A stretch of 64,000 bases of DNA from positions 43,953,786 to 44,017,785 of the forward strand of contig QCXZ01000041.1 of the NCBI GenBank assembly GCA_025024175.1, given 5' to 3'. Shown piece after piece: positions 54,501 to 61,031 of the stretch. The position numbers were made by a program, and so were the translations under genes. The notes beneath the pieces were generated by a model. That model saw only the letters and a program-made list of their open reading frames with translations, searched no databases and had not been told where the DNA came from. The stretch's first letter is position 1. Each line of letters opens with the position of its first letter. The stretch comes from Rhyzopertha dominica. Taxonomy: Eukaryota; Arthropoda; Insecta; Coleoptera; Bostrichidae.

Positions 54501-57500
54501 CAGATGATGTTGCTCCGAGGCAGGAGTTTTGTAGATAGACACATATTCAAATAACATATTTAGTCTCACTCAATTATCTAAACTTTTTCTTATTTTTTTG
54601 TTATACATTTCCCTCCACGAACAATTTTTCTCACGTACAAATAAACTTTCTTTGATTAAAGTGAAGGAGTTTTCAAGAGAATAAAAATATTTTTAAAATT
54701 TTGTTTTATTCCTAAGGGAAGATAATTACATTTGTTCTGCTCCAACCCTCAATTTCCCAAAATCCATCGTATGAGAGACATTTAACATATACATGCGTAC
54801 CACATCGTTTGAAAGAATGGCGACCACAAACTACGAAGGATACACAATACATTGCCACCGCCCTTCGCGTATGAACATGTATAGCAACTGAAATGTACAG
54901 TAGCGTGCAAAAAAAAATCGGACACTGAGTGAATTTTTTTTGAACGTCGGATAACTCGTGAATGAAGTTACCAATTGACATGGGGTTTTTTGCTGTTTGA
55001 TTCTCATTTTATTGTTAACATTTACAATAAATATCGTTGAGATTGTTTCACTGTATCACTGGTATCACGTTTCAATGCATATCCAAATCCAACCGTCCAA
55101 AAAAACCGGACACTTCCACAAATTTAGTAAAACACAAAATTTATTTAAAGAACCACAAAATTAACAATTATCTGACAGAACTATGGATCAATATTTAGTC
55201 GCATAACCCTTTACAGCAATCACAGCAGCACAGCGGAGTCGACCAAACTGATAATTTTCTTGAGAGAAATTTTCTTCTATTCCGCCTCCAGCGCTGCCAT
55301 TAAGTCGTCCGCTTTCTTAAATTTTCGGATGCGGACGCGCATTCCTAGCTCTTCCCACAAATGCTCGATCGGATTGAGGTCCGGCGACTGTGCTGGGCAC
55401 TGCACATTTTCTCGGTGGCATGCGGAAGCATAACCTCTTCCAATATTAAACGATATGGGTTGGCGTTCATCTTGCCGTCCACACGTCTCAGCAAACCGAC
55501 CAAGTCACAGCTGAAGCGGCCTGAAAAATACACTATAGCATAGTTCACATTTTCAGAAATTTCTAGAGAAGATTACCCCAAATCATTACGTTTCTATCAC
55601 CGTGCTTGATAGTGGGTACTTGATAAGGGTGGTCGAAGCATTTTCCGACCGGCCGGCGCACGAACCGAATGCCGCCCGAAGATACCAAATTAAAATGCGA
55701 CCACAAGAATTCAACCATCCGAACCGGTTCGAAAATCTTGTGGTCGGATGTGAGTAAATTTAATTTGATATCTTCGGACGGCATTCGGTACGTGCGCCAG
55801 CAGTCGGAAAACGCTTCGAATACCGTTATAAAGTCTCTACTCTCAAGCACGGTGGTGGAAACGTAATGATTCGATGGTAATCTTTCCTAAAAATTTCTGA
55901 GAGTGTGAACTATGCTATAGTGTATCTTCCAGGCTGCTTCAGCCTTGGTCATTCCGCTGTGACGTGTGGACGGCAAGATGAACGCCAACCAATATCGGAA
56001 GATATTGGAAGAGAGTATGCTTCGTACGCCACCAAAAAAATTTGCAATGCCCAGCACAGTCGCCGGACCTCAATCTAATCGAGCACTTGTGGCAAGAACT
56101 TGAAAAGCGTGTCTGCGTCTGAAAGTTTAAGAAAGCGGACGACTTGATGGCAGCGCTGGAGGTGGAATAGAAGAAAATTCTCCTCAAGGAAATCATCAGT
56201 ATGGTCGACTCCGTGCCGTCCCGTTGTGCTGCCGTGATTGCCGTAAAGAGTTTTGCGATAAATGTTAATTTTGTGGTTCTTTAAACAAATTTTATGTTTT
56301 ACTATAAATTTGTGAAAGTGTCCGGTTTTTTTGCACGGTTAGATTTTGATATGCATTGAAACGTGATACCATAACTTTTCATATACTGAAACAATCTCAA
56401 CGATATTTATTGGAAATGTCTAGAAGAAAATGAGAATCAAACAGTAAAAAACCCCGAGTAAATTGGTAATTTCATTCACGAGTTATCGACGTTAAAAAAA
56501 ATTTCACTCAGTGTCCGATTTTTGTCCAAGAAATTTTTTGTTGAACTAATAATCCCATATCTTGAACCATCAAATAGAGATATACCTTATTATAAACAAA
56601 GGTTTCTTTGAAGTAAGCTTATAAATCTTAAACTAAAGCAAAAATTAATTTAATACAAGTGAAATATAGTTTCCAATTCAAGAGAACTACAACTTGACAC
56701 AAAAATGTTATTTTGTCCCCATAAGATAATCGTCTTCAAATAAAACAAGTCTTTAAAGTAAAATTTTGTTTGCAAGAATAAAGCCATTGCTAGAAACAAT
56801 ATAATTATTTTCTTAAACCAAACGAACGTTTTTAGTGTCCAAGGAAAACAATTTTATAAATAAAATCATTTCAAAGGACGATTCAAAATTTACTAATTTT
56901 GGAATATTTAACCGAAAAACTGTGTGATCAAGTCAGATTTTCACTGTGTGTGGCTGAGTATTGAGGGACCGAATTTTGTTATACATATCCGGAGATTTAA
57001 CGGGCAACGCAAATTTGCACTACTGTGTTGGTCAAGGATCATTTAAATGAAGTTTTTGCAATGGATTAGGACACAGGAACTTGTAGCACGCCCACCTCGC
57101 TCTCGAGATTTAGGTGTTCTTAATTTTTATTTGGAGAATTCTAAAAGCTAAAATTTAAGAAACTAGACCAAACAAGTTTATGTCGTCGGCATATCCAATG
57201 TACAGTTAACAGTATAAGAAAACGACAGAATAGCGGCCTATTTGGGCATCTACTTTAATAACTCCAGATTGTTGTCATTATTAATATCAAATTTATAGTT
57301 TGATTTTTGCGGCACTACTGTTTTCTTTTTTTTAATTCTAGATAATTTAAAAAATAAGCTTTATGCGATTGCCTTTTGTCCATAAGTAGCTAAATTTAAT
57401 TTCCAAGTGTAATAGAAAATTGTAACAGCAATAACAACAGTTTGTCAACTATAGTCAACTGCGGAAATGACAGCTATTGTAAATCAGCAACTGGTTATGT

Positions 57501-57995
57501 GGACTTTAAATGTTATTCGTTGGTAAAATATTAAGTGTTACCCAAGCATAGACACCAGTGGTAAGCTGGAAAGACACCTTATAGTTTAAAGTAAAGAATA
57601 AATCGTTATTCATTATCTAGCAGTTCTTTGATCATGATCGCCGAAAGAGGAATTTGTTCACCTGTAAAAAATTTGATTATGACTGATTAGTAAATTTTAG
57701 TGTTTTCTGGCATGGCAATTTGTATGTTTCCAAAATTAATAATATCTTGTGCGTTATCAAAATTTTTATTCGCTGTTACTACTTTTTTTGCCCGGACATC
57801 AAATTTTGATGCTTACTTTATATGGTGGAATAAGAAAGACTTTCATAATAAAACATCGCTTTAACAGTAAATATTTACCTCTTTAGCTTTGTCAATTAGC
57901 ATGGGTAGAATGTACCAATCGAGCATAAATCCCAGCAATATTAATGCAACGCCTACAGATAATACAATCACTGGAAGGTGCTTGTTCATTTTCAT
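42176..57995 (-). CDS. SNMP-like CD36-family receptor, complete eight-exon gene
   Basis: Eight exons (57879-57995, 51802-51959, 51595-51742, 51381-51543, 49215-49306, 46292-46813, 46113-46238, 42176-42505) join in consistent phase to 1656 nt, giving 551 residues plus stop. The protein has the CD36 layout: a short N-terminus, a membrane helix at about residues 7-27, a large ectodomain, a second helix at about 466-488 and a cytosolic tail of about 63 residues. Family landmarks are NPDEVQNGANP, IGPYIYD, CNMINGTDG, the cysteine cluster CFC...CSAFGTMDITPC, and PHFLDSD. These fit insect sensory neuron membrane proteins, which deliver lipid pheromones to odorant receptors at sensory dendrites, better than epithelial CD36 scavenger types. 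I cannot tell SNMP1 from SNMP2 or a beetle-specific relative by eye. Introns total about 14 kb and host several transposons. Confidence 0.9.
42955..43299 (-). mobile_element. LTR of a retrotransposon remnant (345 bp)
   Basis: On the minus strand the segment starts TGTGTAGTGACC and ends CTACACA, so its ends form a perfect 7-bp inverted repeat. It is immediately preceded by GAAGGGGGAG, a textbook polypurine tract, and carries AATAAA. The part at 42958-43140 recurs at 45665-45850. These traits mark it as the 3' LTR of a Copia-like element whose internal part (43300-44150) is decayed. The family is inferred from the tract and ends only. Confidence 0.6.
43300..44150 (-). mobile_element. Decayed internal part of an LTR retrotransposon
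   Basis: This G+C-richer block lies directly upstream (minus strand) of the LTR and polypurine tract. The minus frames at 43845-43495 and 44067-43873 are rich in His, Thr, Gln and Pro but show no clear integrase or reverse transcriptase motif. It is called retroelement by position; the content itself is unrecognised. It lies in SNMP intron 7. Confidence 0.4.
44151..44685. other. SNMP intron 7, nothing recognised
   Basis: A+T-rich with short ORFs only; no repeat partner noticed elsewhere in the window. Confidence 0.4.
44690..44800 (-). pseudogene. LINE endonuclease-to-RT linker fragment
   Basis: The minus strand reads EEIEKVKAALKNQSENDRA, following the pattern (E-E-[IV]-x-x-A-[IL]-K-x-[LM]-K-N-x-K-A-x-G-x-D) that ends the linker of RTE/CR1-type LINEs just before the reverse transcriptase. 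Neighbouring frames are broken. Only this motif supports the call. Confidence 0.4.
45145..45560 (-). pseudogene. Mutator-like (MULE) transposase fragment
   Basis: The minus strand reads ALTFRQASEIMLFDATGNCD, then FFLTASVAGGIPIGCILSSS, DALLNILPIKIK and IVLTDDDLTEPN. This order (a DATG with the first catalytic Asp, a VAGGxPLGxxIxS segment, then VxLTDD with the second Asp) is that of MULE-domain transposases found in animal Mutator-like elements. A stop interrupts the reading after GNCDNEDHQV and another lies near 45480. The third acidic residue and the terminal repeats were not found. It is a dead copy in intron 7 of the receptor gene. Confidence 0.7.
45665..45850 (-). repeat. Partial copy of the 42955 LTR
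   Basis: Collinear with 42958-43140 in the same orientation. Shared blocks include CAGCAGATGATGAGGTTTGG/CTAGCAGATGAAGAGGTTTA and AATATCACA(G/T)TTGGTT. It may be a fragment of the other LTR of the same decayed element or an independent solo piece. Confidence 0.55.
46113..46238 (-). CDS. SNMP-like receptor exon 7
   Basis: Forty-two codons (residues 401-442) between the acceptor TTTTAG and the donor CAG/GTAAGA, phase 0 at both ends. It reads MNGIPLSSRMRIQYNAFVKR, then EGVYPIIWIEQ, matching the beta-barrel strand with the G-x-P-x-x-x-x-x-R-x-Q-x-N pattern of CD36 proteins and the V-x-P-x-x-W-x-E/D segment that precedes the second membrane helix. Confidence 0.92.
46292..46813 (-). CDS. SNMP-like receptor exon 6 (ectodomain core)
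   Basis: 174 codons (residues 227-400), acceptor AACCTTATAG, donor CCG/GTGTGT. It reads LNGTLSGPFEVDTGAKNLL, TLEFWTGPSCNMINGTDG, a cysteine-rich stretch with EICRS, FC-x-C and QCSAFGTMDITPC, then PHFLDSDPRLVQ and GLNP. These hold the conserved cysteines that form disulphides in SNMP and CD36 and the FLDSDP motif. NGT sites suggest glycosylation. I stop the exon at 46292 because EP/MNGIP then continues the family alignment; reading on gives a stop within six codons. Confidence 0.95.
47041..47960 (+). pseudogene. R1/jockey-like LINE reverse transcriptase remnant
   Basis: The plus strand reads CTRGSALLLLLWSLVDDLLG followed by NLNQGGVYARDM. This is a decayed form of the CPQGGVLSPLLWSLVVDxLLxxLNxxGxxxxGYADD segment common in insect LINEs. 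Further on EVKYLTLALNT fits the KYLGVxLD motif of the thumb. The YADD box itself is damaged (YARDMRT). Frames change repeatedly. It lies in intron 5 of the receptor, antisense to it. Confidence 0.65.
48376..48475. repeat. Direct duplication, unit 1
   Basis: The block CAGGTCTCTGCAATTTAAG through TTTGTGCATTA recurs at 48640-48735 with about one change in eight. The copies are spaced about 260 bp apart in the same orientation, inside intron 5. The origin is unknown. Confidence 0.6.
48640..48740. repeat. Direct duplication, unit 2
   Basis: Diverged copy of 48376-48475, sharing ATCAG(A/C)CCATGG(A/T)TCTTAT and the GTGCATTTTTGTGCATTA end. No coding sequence is involved. Confidence 0.6.
48890..48914. 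repeat. AAT microsatellite
   Basis: About eight uninterrupted AAT units. It may be the tail of the preceding LINE fragment, as insect LINEs often end in trinucleotide runs. Confidence 0.7.
49215..49306 (-). CDS. SNMP-like receptor exon 5
   Basis: A 92-nt exon, acceptor CCTTTTGTAG, donor CAC/GTAAGT. It completes a split Ala codon with exon 4 and then encodes MLCTGLRGAAPATIRPAPNG and RDFRFSMLSH (residues 197-226). The FRFSML block aligns with the YxFSxxGxxNGT strand of SNMPs; the next exon supplies LNGT. The longer ORF over this position runs in another frame and is a shadow. Confidence 0.88.
49307..51380 (-). other. SNMP intron 4, GC-AG type
   Basis: The donor is AG/GCAAGT, an excellent match to the non-canonical GC donor consensus, and the acceptor is TTTTGTAG. 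No coding sequence of note lies inside. Frames at 49403-49663 and 50373-50645 are unrecognised. Confidence 0.75.
51381..51543 (-). CDS. SNMP-like receptor exon 4
   Basis: Residues 142-195 plus one base. The acceptor is CAAACCATAG. It reads GTALQVEAMMPAALSMVNDA, then PLLFPGTKDAFLRIRVRDIL and FDGMELSCASPNV. The RDILFDG motif is the conserved VxELLF(D/R)G strand of SNMPs. It ends in phase 1 at a GC donor. An ordinary GT donor two codons earlier would shift the frame and cause a stop in exon 5. Confidence 0.92.
51595..51742 (-). CDS. SNMP-like receptor exon 3
   Basis: Residues 93-141 after one base that completes Asp92. The acceptor is TTACACCTTAG and the donor GTC/GTATGT. It reads KYWMKHNIVINDTLASATYM, then NQFIFSFNQQDSGCRSDTDV and VTIINPSIV. 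The FxFxxxxSG...DxVTxxNPxxxG pattern is typical of the CD36 ectodomain. NDT is a glycosylation candidate. Confidence 0.92.
51802..51959 (-). CDS. SNMP-like receptor exon 2
   Basis: Residues 40-91 plus two bases, acceptor TTTAAATTTACAG. It reads SMVLREGTPTTQMWKQ, FPIKFKVYFFSILNPDEVQN and KIQEIGPYIY. The LxxGTxxxxxWxxxPxxxxxxxYxFxxxNPxEVxxGxKPxxxExGPYxY pattern is the strongest CD36 signature in the gene. I place the donor at GA/GTACGA, which is weak, because only this phase joins to exon 3 and it yields the expected Asp; reading through would add about a dozen residues before a stop. Confidence 0.9.
51960..53972. other. SNMP intron 1, 3' part; no gene
   Basis: Two similar blocks, about 52915-52990 and 53040-53115 (sharing AGCCTACAAAACAA(A/G)G(T/C)GAAAAA), form a diverged tandem pair. 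The 112-codon frame at 53200-53538 and the others look like decayed transposon or chance; none is recognised. Confidence 0.4.
53981..54422. mobile_element. Non-autonomous hAT element with perfect 8-bp TSD
   Basis: The 442-bp unit starts TAGGGCTGCCATC and ends GATGGCAGCTCTA (one mismatch in 13 inverted bases). It is flanked on both sides by the identical octamer CTGAGAGT (53973-53980 and 54423-54430). TIRs starting TAG(A/G)GCTG with 8-bp target duplications define hAT elements. The interior contains repeated CCGGAC/TCCGG words near both ends and no transposase gene. The intact target duplication implies a fairly recent insertion into intron 1 of the receptor. Confidence 0.88.
55230..55850 (-). 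pseudogene. Tc1-like transposase C-terminal half (left arm)
   Basis: The minus strand reads VEFLWSHFNLVSSGGIRFVR, then RPVGKCFDHP and IKHGDRNVMIWG, a decayed form of the Tc1 SDESxF...xVxRxxGxxxxxxxxxxTVKHGGGxxMVWG segment. Next come KMNANPYRLILEEVMLPHA (the YxxIL segment) and, in another frame, pieces of SPDLNPIEHLW. Several frameshifts separate the pieces. The N-terminal DNA-binding half is absent. Confidence 0.75.
55720..56290 (+). pseudogene. Tc1-like transposase C-terminal half (right arm)
   Basis: The plus strand reads SDVSKFNLISSDGIRYVR, then KMNANQYRKILEESM and PAQSPDLNLIEHLWQELEKR. The last holds the final catalytic position region (SPDLNPxEHxW) of Tc1 transposases. Frameshifts and a stop break it. 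It is the mirror copy of the minus-strand fragment at 55230-55850 and is slightly better preserved at the catalytic end. Confidence 0.78.
57030..57170 (+). pseudogene. Tc1/mariner-type transposase fragment
   Basis: A plus frame reads IRTQELVARPPRSRDLGVLN followed by FYLEN. This follows the WxPRSPDLxxLDFxLWG motif around the third catalytic position of a mariner-like group; the SPD has become SRD. The frames around it are broken. It lies close to exon 1 of the receptor, in intron 1, antisense. Confidence 0.5.
57879..57995 (-). CDS. SNMP-like receptor exon 1 (start, first TM)
   Basis: Thirty-nine codons from the ATG at 57995 to the donor GAG/GTAAAT. It reads MKMNKHLPVIVLSVGVALIL and ends PMLIDKAKE. 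A short basic cytosolic end leads into one hydrophobic helix (about residues 7-27), the CD36 N-terminal anchor. There is no cleavable signal peptide. A second ATG lies two codons downstream; I chose the first as it is nearest the cap. The exon is too short to stand out as an ORF and was found by its splice site and phase. Confidence 0.88.
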
Positions 57996-58036
57996 ACTCC
58001 ACCTCTATTACGATCCTGACTGATACCAGATATTAG

Positions 58037-58073
58037 ACTGATAGCTGCCAATTCAAGTACGCGGTCTTTTATA
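58037..58073 (-). promoter_or_regulatory. Core promoter of the SNMP-like gene (TATA + Inr)
   Basis: On the minus strand TATAAAAG (58073-58066) is followed by the arthropod initiator TCAGT (58041-58037), whose A at 58039 lies 34 nt after the first T of the TATA box. This spacing is the classical one. It predicts transcription starting at about 58039 and a 5' UTR of only about 44 nt before the ATG at 57995, with no intervening intron needed. Confidence 0.75.
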
Positions 58074-59196
58074 GAGTAATGGAAGTGCCACCTATTGCTC
58101 TACATTGACAATGCATAATATATCATCGGCGATGTTTATCTGTGGAACTATAAAACTAAGCGATATAATCTATACCGTTACAAATTATCGTAATATGGAA
58201 ATCTATTTCGGGTCAGCCTTAATATTGACGCGTTTAATCGAGGGATATTGAAATATATAGACAACAATTATTAGAACATCACAATATACTTTTACTCCTC
58301 CCAGTATTTTAAATTAGCTTAATGTCTGGAGTATTACACATAATTTGTCATTCATTTGGTTGAAAGAGGACCTGGAAGTAATAGATTATGATTATGCTAG
58401 GAATGTTAAAATATGAAAAGCAAAACAATAGTAAAACTTACACGTGCAATTACACCCAACAAGCTTCACCGAACGTACATTGCTTTCAACATAAAAAAAA
58501 TGATAACTCTAAAATATAAAGCACATCAGCCAGTTTTTATCATTAGCTGCCCCCGCCAGGCCTAAAGCAACTTCTCTCCCCATATGTTGACAACGCGCAG
58601 TGCATAATTGTAAGGTGCATGTTTGACACTCTAATGCATGTTAATTATTTAATAATACCCAGATATAAAAGAGTAAAATCTTATTAAGTAACAGCACAAA
58701 ATACAGTATGAAGAGCAATGTTAATAGTAATAAGAGTTTTATGTTTTATGTTGGCATGTATTTAATTAATATATATCAGACTAACAAACGAGTTAAATAC
58801 AATTACTAGATTACAAGTATTTAATGACCTTTAGTCTTCAGGGCACAGGGCTAAATTATATACATAAGTATATCTTTTTCAAAGTAAGTCTACTAATTCT
58901 TAAGAAAACGTCACAATATTTTATAATTATTTATTCTACAAAAATATATCGCAAAAACAAAATAATAAAGGAACCCCCTCTATGATTTATTAAAACTGTA
59001 AATCCCTTCCCTATTTGGAATGATTAAATATGTATACAGATACAGACGAAGTTTTAATAAAATCTAAATAAGATAAATTTAAAGAGCTATAACTTGGTAA
59101 GGACACAAAATTGTTCTAAGCTAAGTTGGTTTATTTCGGCTTATTTTGACCCAAAGAAGCTACTCTTAACATATTCGTTACTGGACACCCTGTACA
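58074..59196. other. Upstream flank of the SNMP-like gene
   Basis: Non-coding, A+T-rich, and the likely home of its regulatory elements. At 59185-59194 the plus strand has ACACCCTGTA, a CAGGGTGT-type transposon end on the minus strand; its other end was not found. Confidence 0.45.
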
Positions 59197-59198
59197 TA

Positions 59199-61029
59199 CA
59201 GAGTCGCTACAAAGTATGGAATGCATTTTCTGCAATTTTTTTAACTCCGTGTCAGCTCTGGTTTCCAAAATATGGGCGCAAGTTACATTTTTTTAAATCA
59301 TTGAAAAGGATATTTTCCTGATTTCAATAATGTATCATAGTAGTACAATTTATTGTTTCTGAGTTGCAAAAATGTAAACACAATAATTGAGCCTGACAAA
59401 GAACGAAACGTATAATAACAATTTTCTTTATCCCTAAAATGGACAAAAAAGCAAGGTATTACCATTTTTCCTTGACTGGTGATAATTTTCGTCTAGTTTG
59501 ATCAGTGTATTGCTATTCGGGTACCCAAAAAGTAAAAAAAAACCAAGATTCCGTGAAATATGTAGCATTTTTTCACATTTACATTACATAAAATGCTCAA
59601 GTTTTTCCCCATTTACTTCCTGCAGTAATGCAGTCTTGAGTAAAAGTTTTATTTGTAGTATATTTGGAGGTAAGTTCTGAATTTCTGCTCTGATTCGTCC
59701 TTTATTATTATGTGGCCGATCAGCATAAATACGATTTTTCAGATACCCCCAGAGGAAAAAATCAACCGGCGTCAAATCAGGCGAACGTGCTGGGAATTCT
59801 ATCGCTCCGCGCCTACCAATCCATCTGTCTGAAAATATCGCATTCAAATATCCACGAATGTTGACTGCAAAATGGGACGGTGCACCATCTTGCTAAAACC
59901 ATATCTGTTCAGAAGGATGCGCAGCATTTTTACGATTAAGGAACAGGCGAATAAGTTCTAGGATAATGTCTTCGCACAAGAGCTGTAAATACTTGACCGC
60001 ATTCAAATTTCCATCGGTGAAAAAAGGCTCAATAATGTGTTCACTGATAATACCACACCAGGCATTCACTTTCTGAGGGTGTTGTGTGTGGACTTGTTCC
60101 ATCCAATGTGGATTTATGTCCGACCAATATCTGCAATTATGTCAAATCCCATTACCATTGAGGCAAAAGTCACTTCATCAGGAAACATAATCCAATTTAA
60201 AATTTAAATCTTCATCTATCAAGTTCATAGTCGTTTCGCAAAATTCTATTCTACGATTGAAATCATCTTTGATCAGTTCTTGTAATAAATGAATTTTGTA
60301 TGGATGAAACTTCTCTTTTCAAATTTTTCTGGATAGATCTTCTGTTAAGATGATAAGTAAGAGCATGCTTGTTATTCTCTTGCGCATCTAAAAGGACATT
60401 CAACCTACTTTCTTCGCTCGTAGCAACCTTTTGACGCCCTGGTTTTTGATGGTTTTTAACAAAGCCGGTTTCGTCAAAACGTTGCAATGTTTTAATAACT
60501 GTTGATTACACATTTGGTGCACGATCTTCTTGAATTGGATTGTAGAGTGCAACTACTTCCAAATAACTTCGCGTTTTATCTCCATAACCAATCATCATCA
60601 AAATTTCGATGCGATCATGTTCACTTAACTGAGGCATTGCTATTGCAAATAACAAAGTGAATGAAAATTGTCACCAGTCACAAGGAAAATGGAGATACCT
60701 GGAGTTTTTGTTCTGACTTAGCGATAACGAATATGGTTTTTATCCCGAAGTTTTTTGCAAGACCCAAGATTCAAGAAGCAATAAAAGTGTGATGCATTTT
60801 TGAAATGAGGTCAAAATATCCTTTTCAATGATGTGCGTTTTAATCCTCCTTCCAATTTAAAAAAATGTAACTTGCGCCCATATCTCGGAAACGAGAGCTG
60901 ACACGAAGTTGAAAAGAAAAATCAAGAAAATGCATTTTAATAACCCATAGACCCATGCACAATTTCAGAAAAATCAGTCAAACAGAACCTGAAATAATCC
61001 TGCTGGTTCCATACTTTGTGGTGACCCTG
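59199..61029 (-). mobile_element. Mariner-like element with long terminal inverted repeats
   Basis: TA flanks both ends (59197-59198 and 61030-61031). The left end reads CAGAGTCGCTACAAAGTATG and the right end, inverted, CAGGGTCACCACAAAGTATG. The similarity continues inward over more than 100 bp, including TATGGGCGCAAGTTACATTT in both arms. The left arm lacks about 85 bp that the right arm has. A minus-strand transposase pseudogene fills the interior. The 1.83-kb size fits a full-length but decayed copy. Confidence 0.8.
59584..60637 (-). pseudogene. Mariner-like transposase, several disabling changes
   Basis: Starts at the ATG at 60637 (MPQLSEHDRIEILMMIGYGD), with a helix-turn-helix and then FDETGFVKNHQKPGRQK. 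Frameshifts follow. The catalytic part includes HPQKVNAWCGIISEHIIEP, then IWF-stop-QDGAPSHF (a TAG replaces the usual Gln codon before the second catalytic Asp), DRWIGRRGAIEFPARSPD and LTPVDFFLWGYLKNRIY with the third catalytic position. The protein type is common in ants and aphids (WFQQDGAPPHF/WIGRRGxIxWPARSPDL). The stop and frameshifts make it non-functional. Confidence 0.85.
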
Positions 61030-61031
61030 TA

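Larger units (their letters stand above)
54898..56540. mobile_element. Palindromic Tc1-like element: two inverted half copies
   Basis: The left half (to about 55720) is a minus-strand copy and the right half a plus-strand copy of the same 3' half of a Tc1-like transposon, so the whole folds back on itself over about 1.6 kb. Each arm has, from outside in, a terminal repeat of about 200 bp with an outer GCAAAAAAAAATCGGACACT-type site and an inner CAAAAAAACCGGACACTT site, the IR/DR layout of some Tc1 elements, followed by the transposase C-terminal half. The left outer end is preceded by TA. The arms differ by many point changes and indels. Confidence 0.8.
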
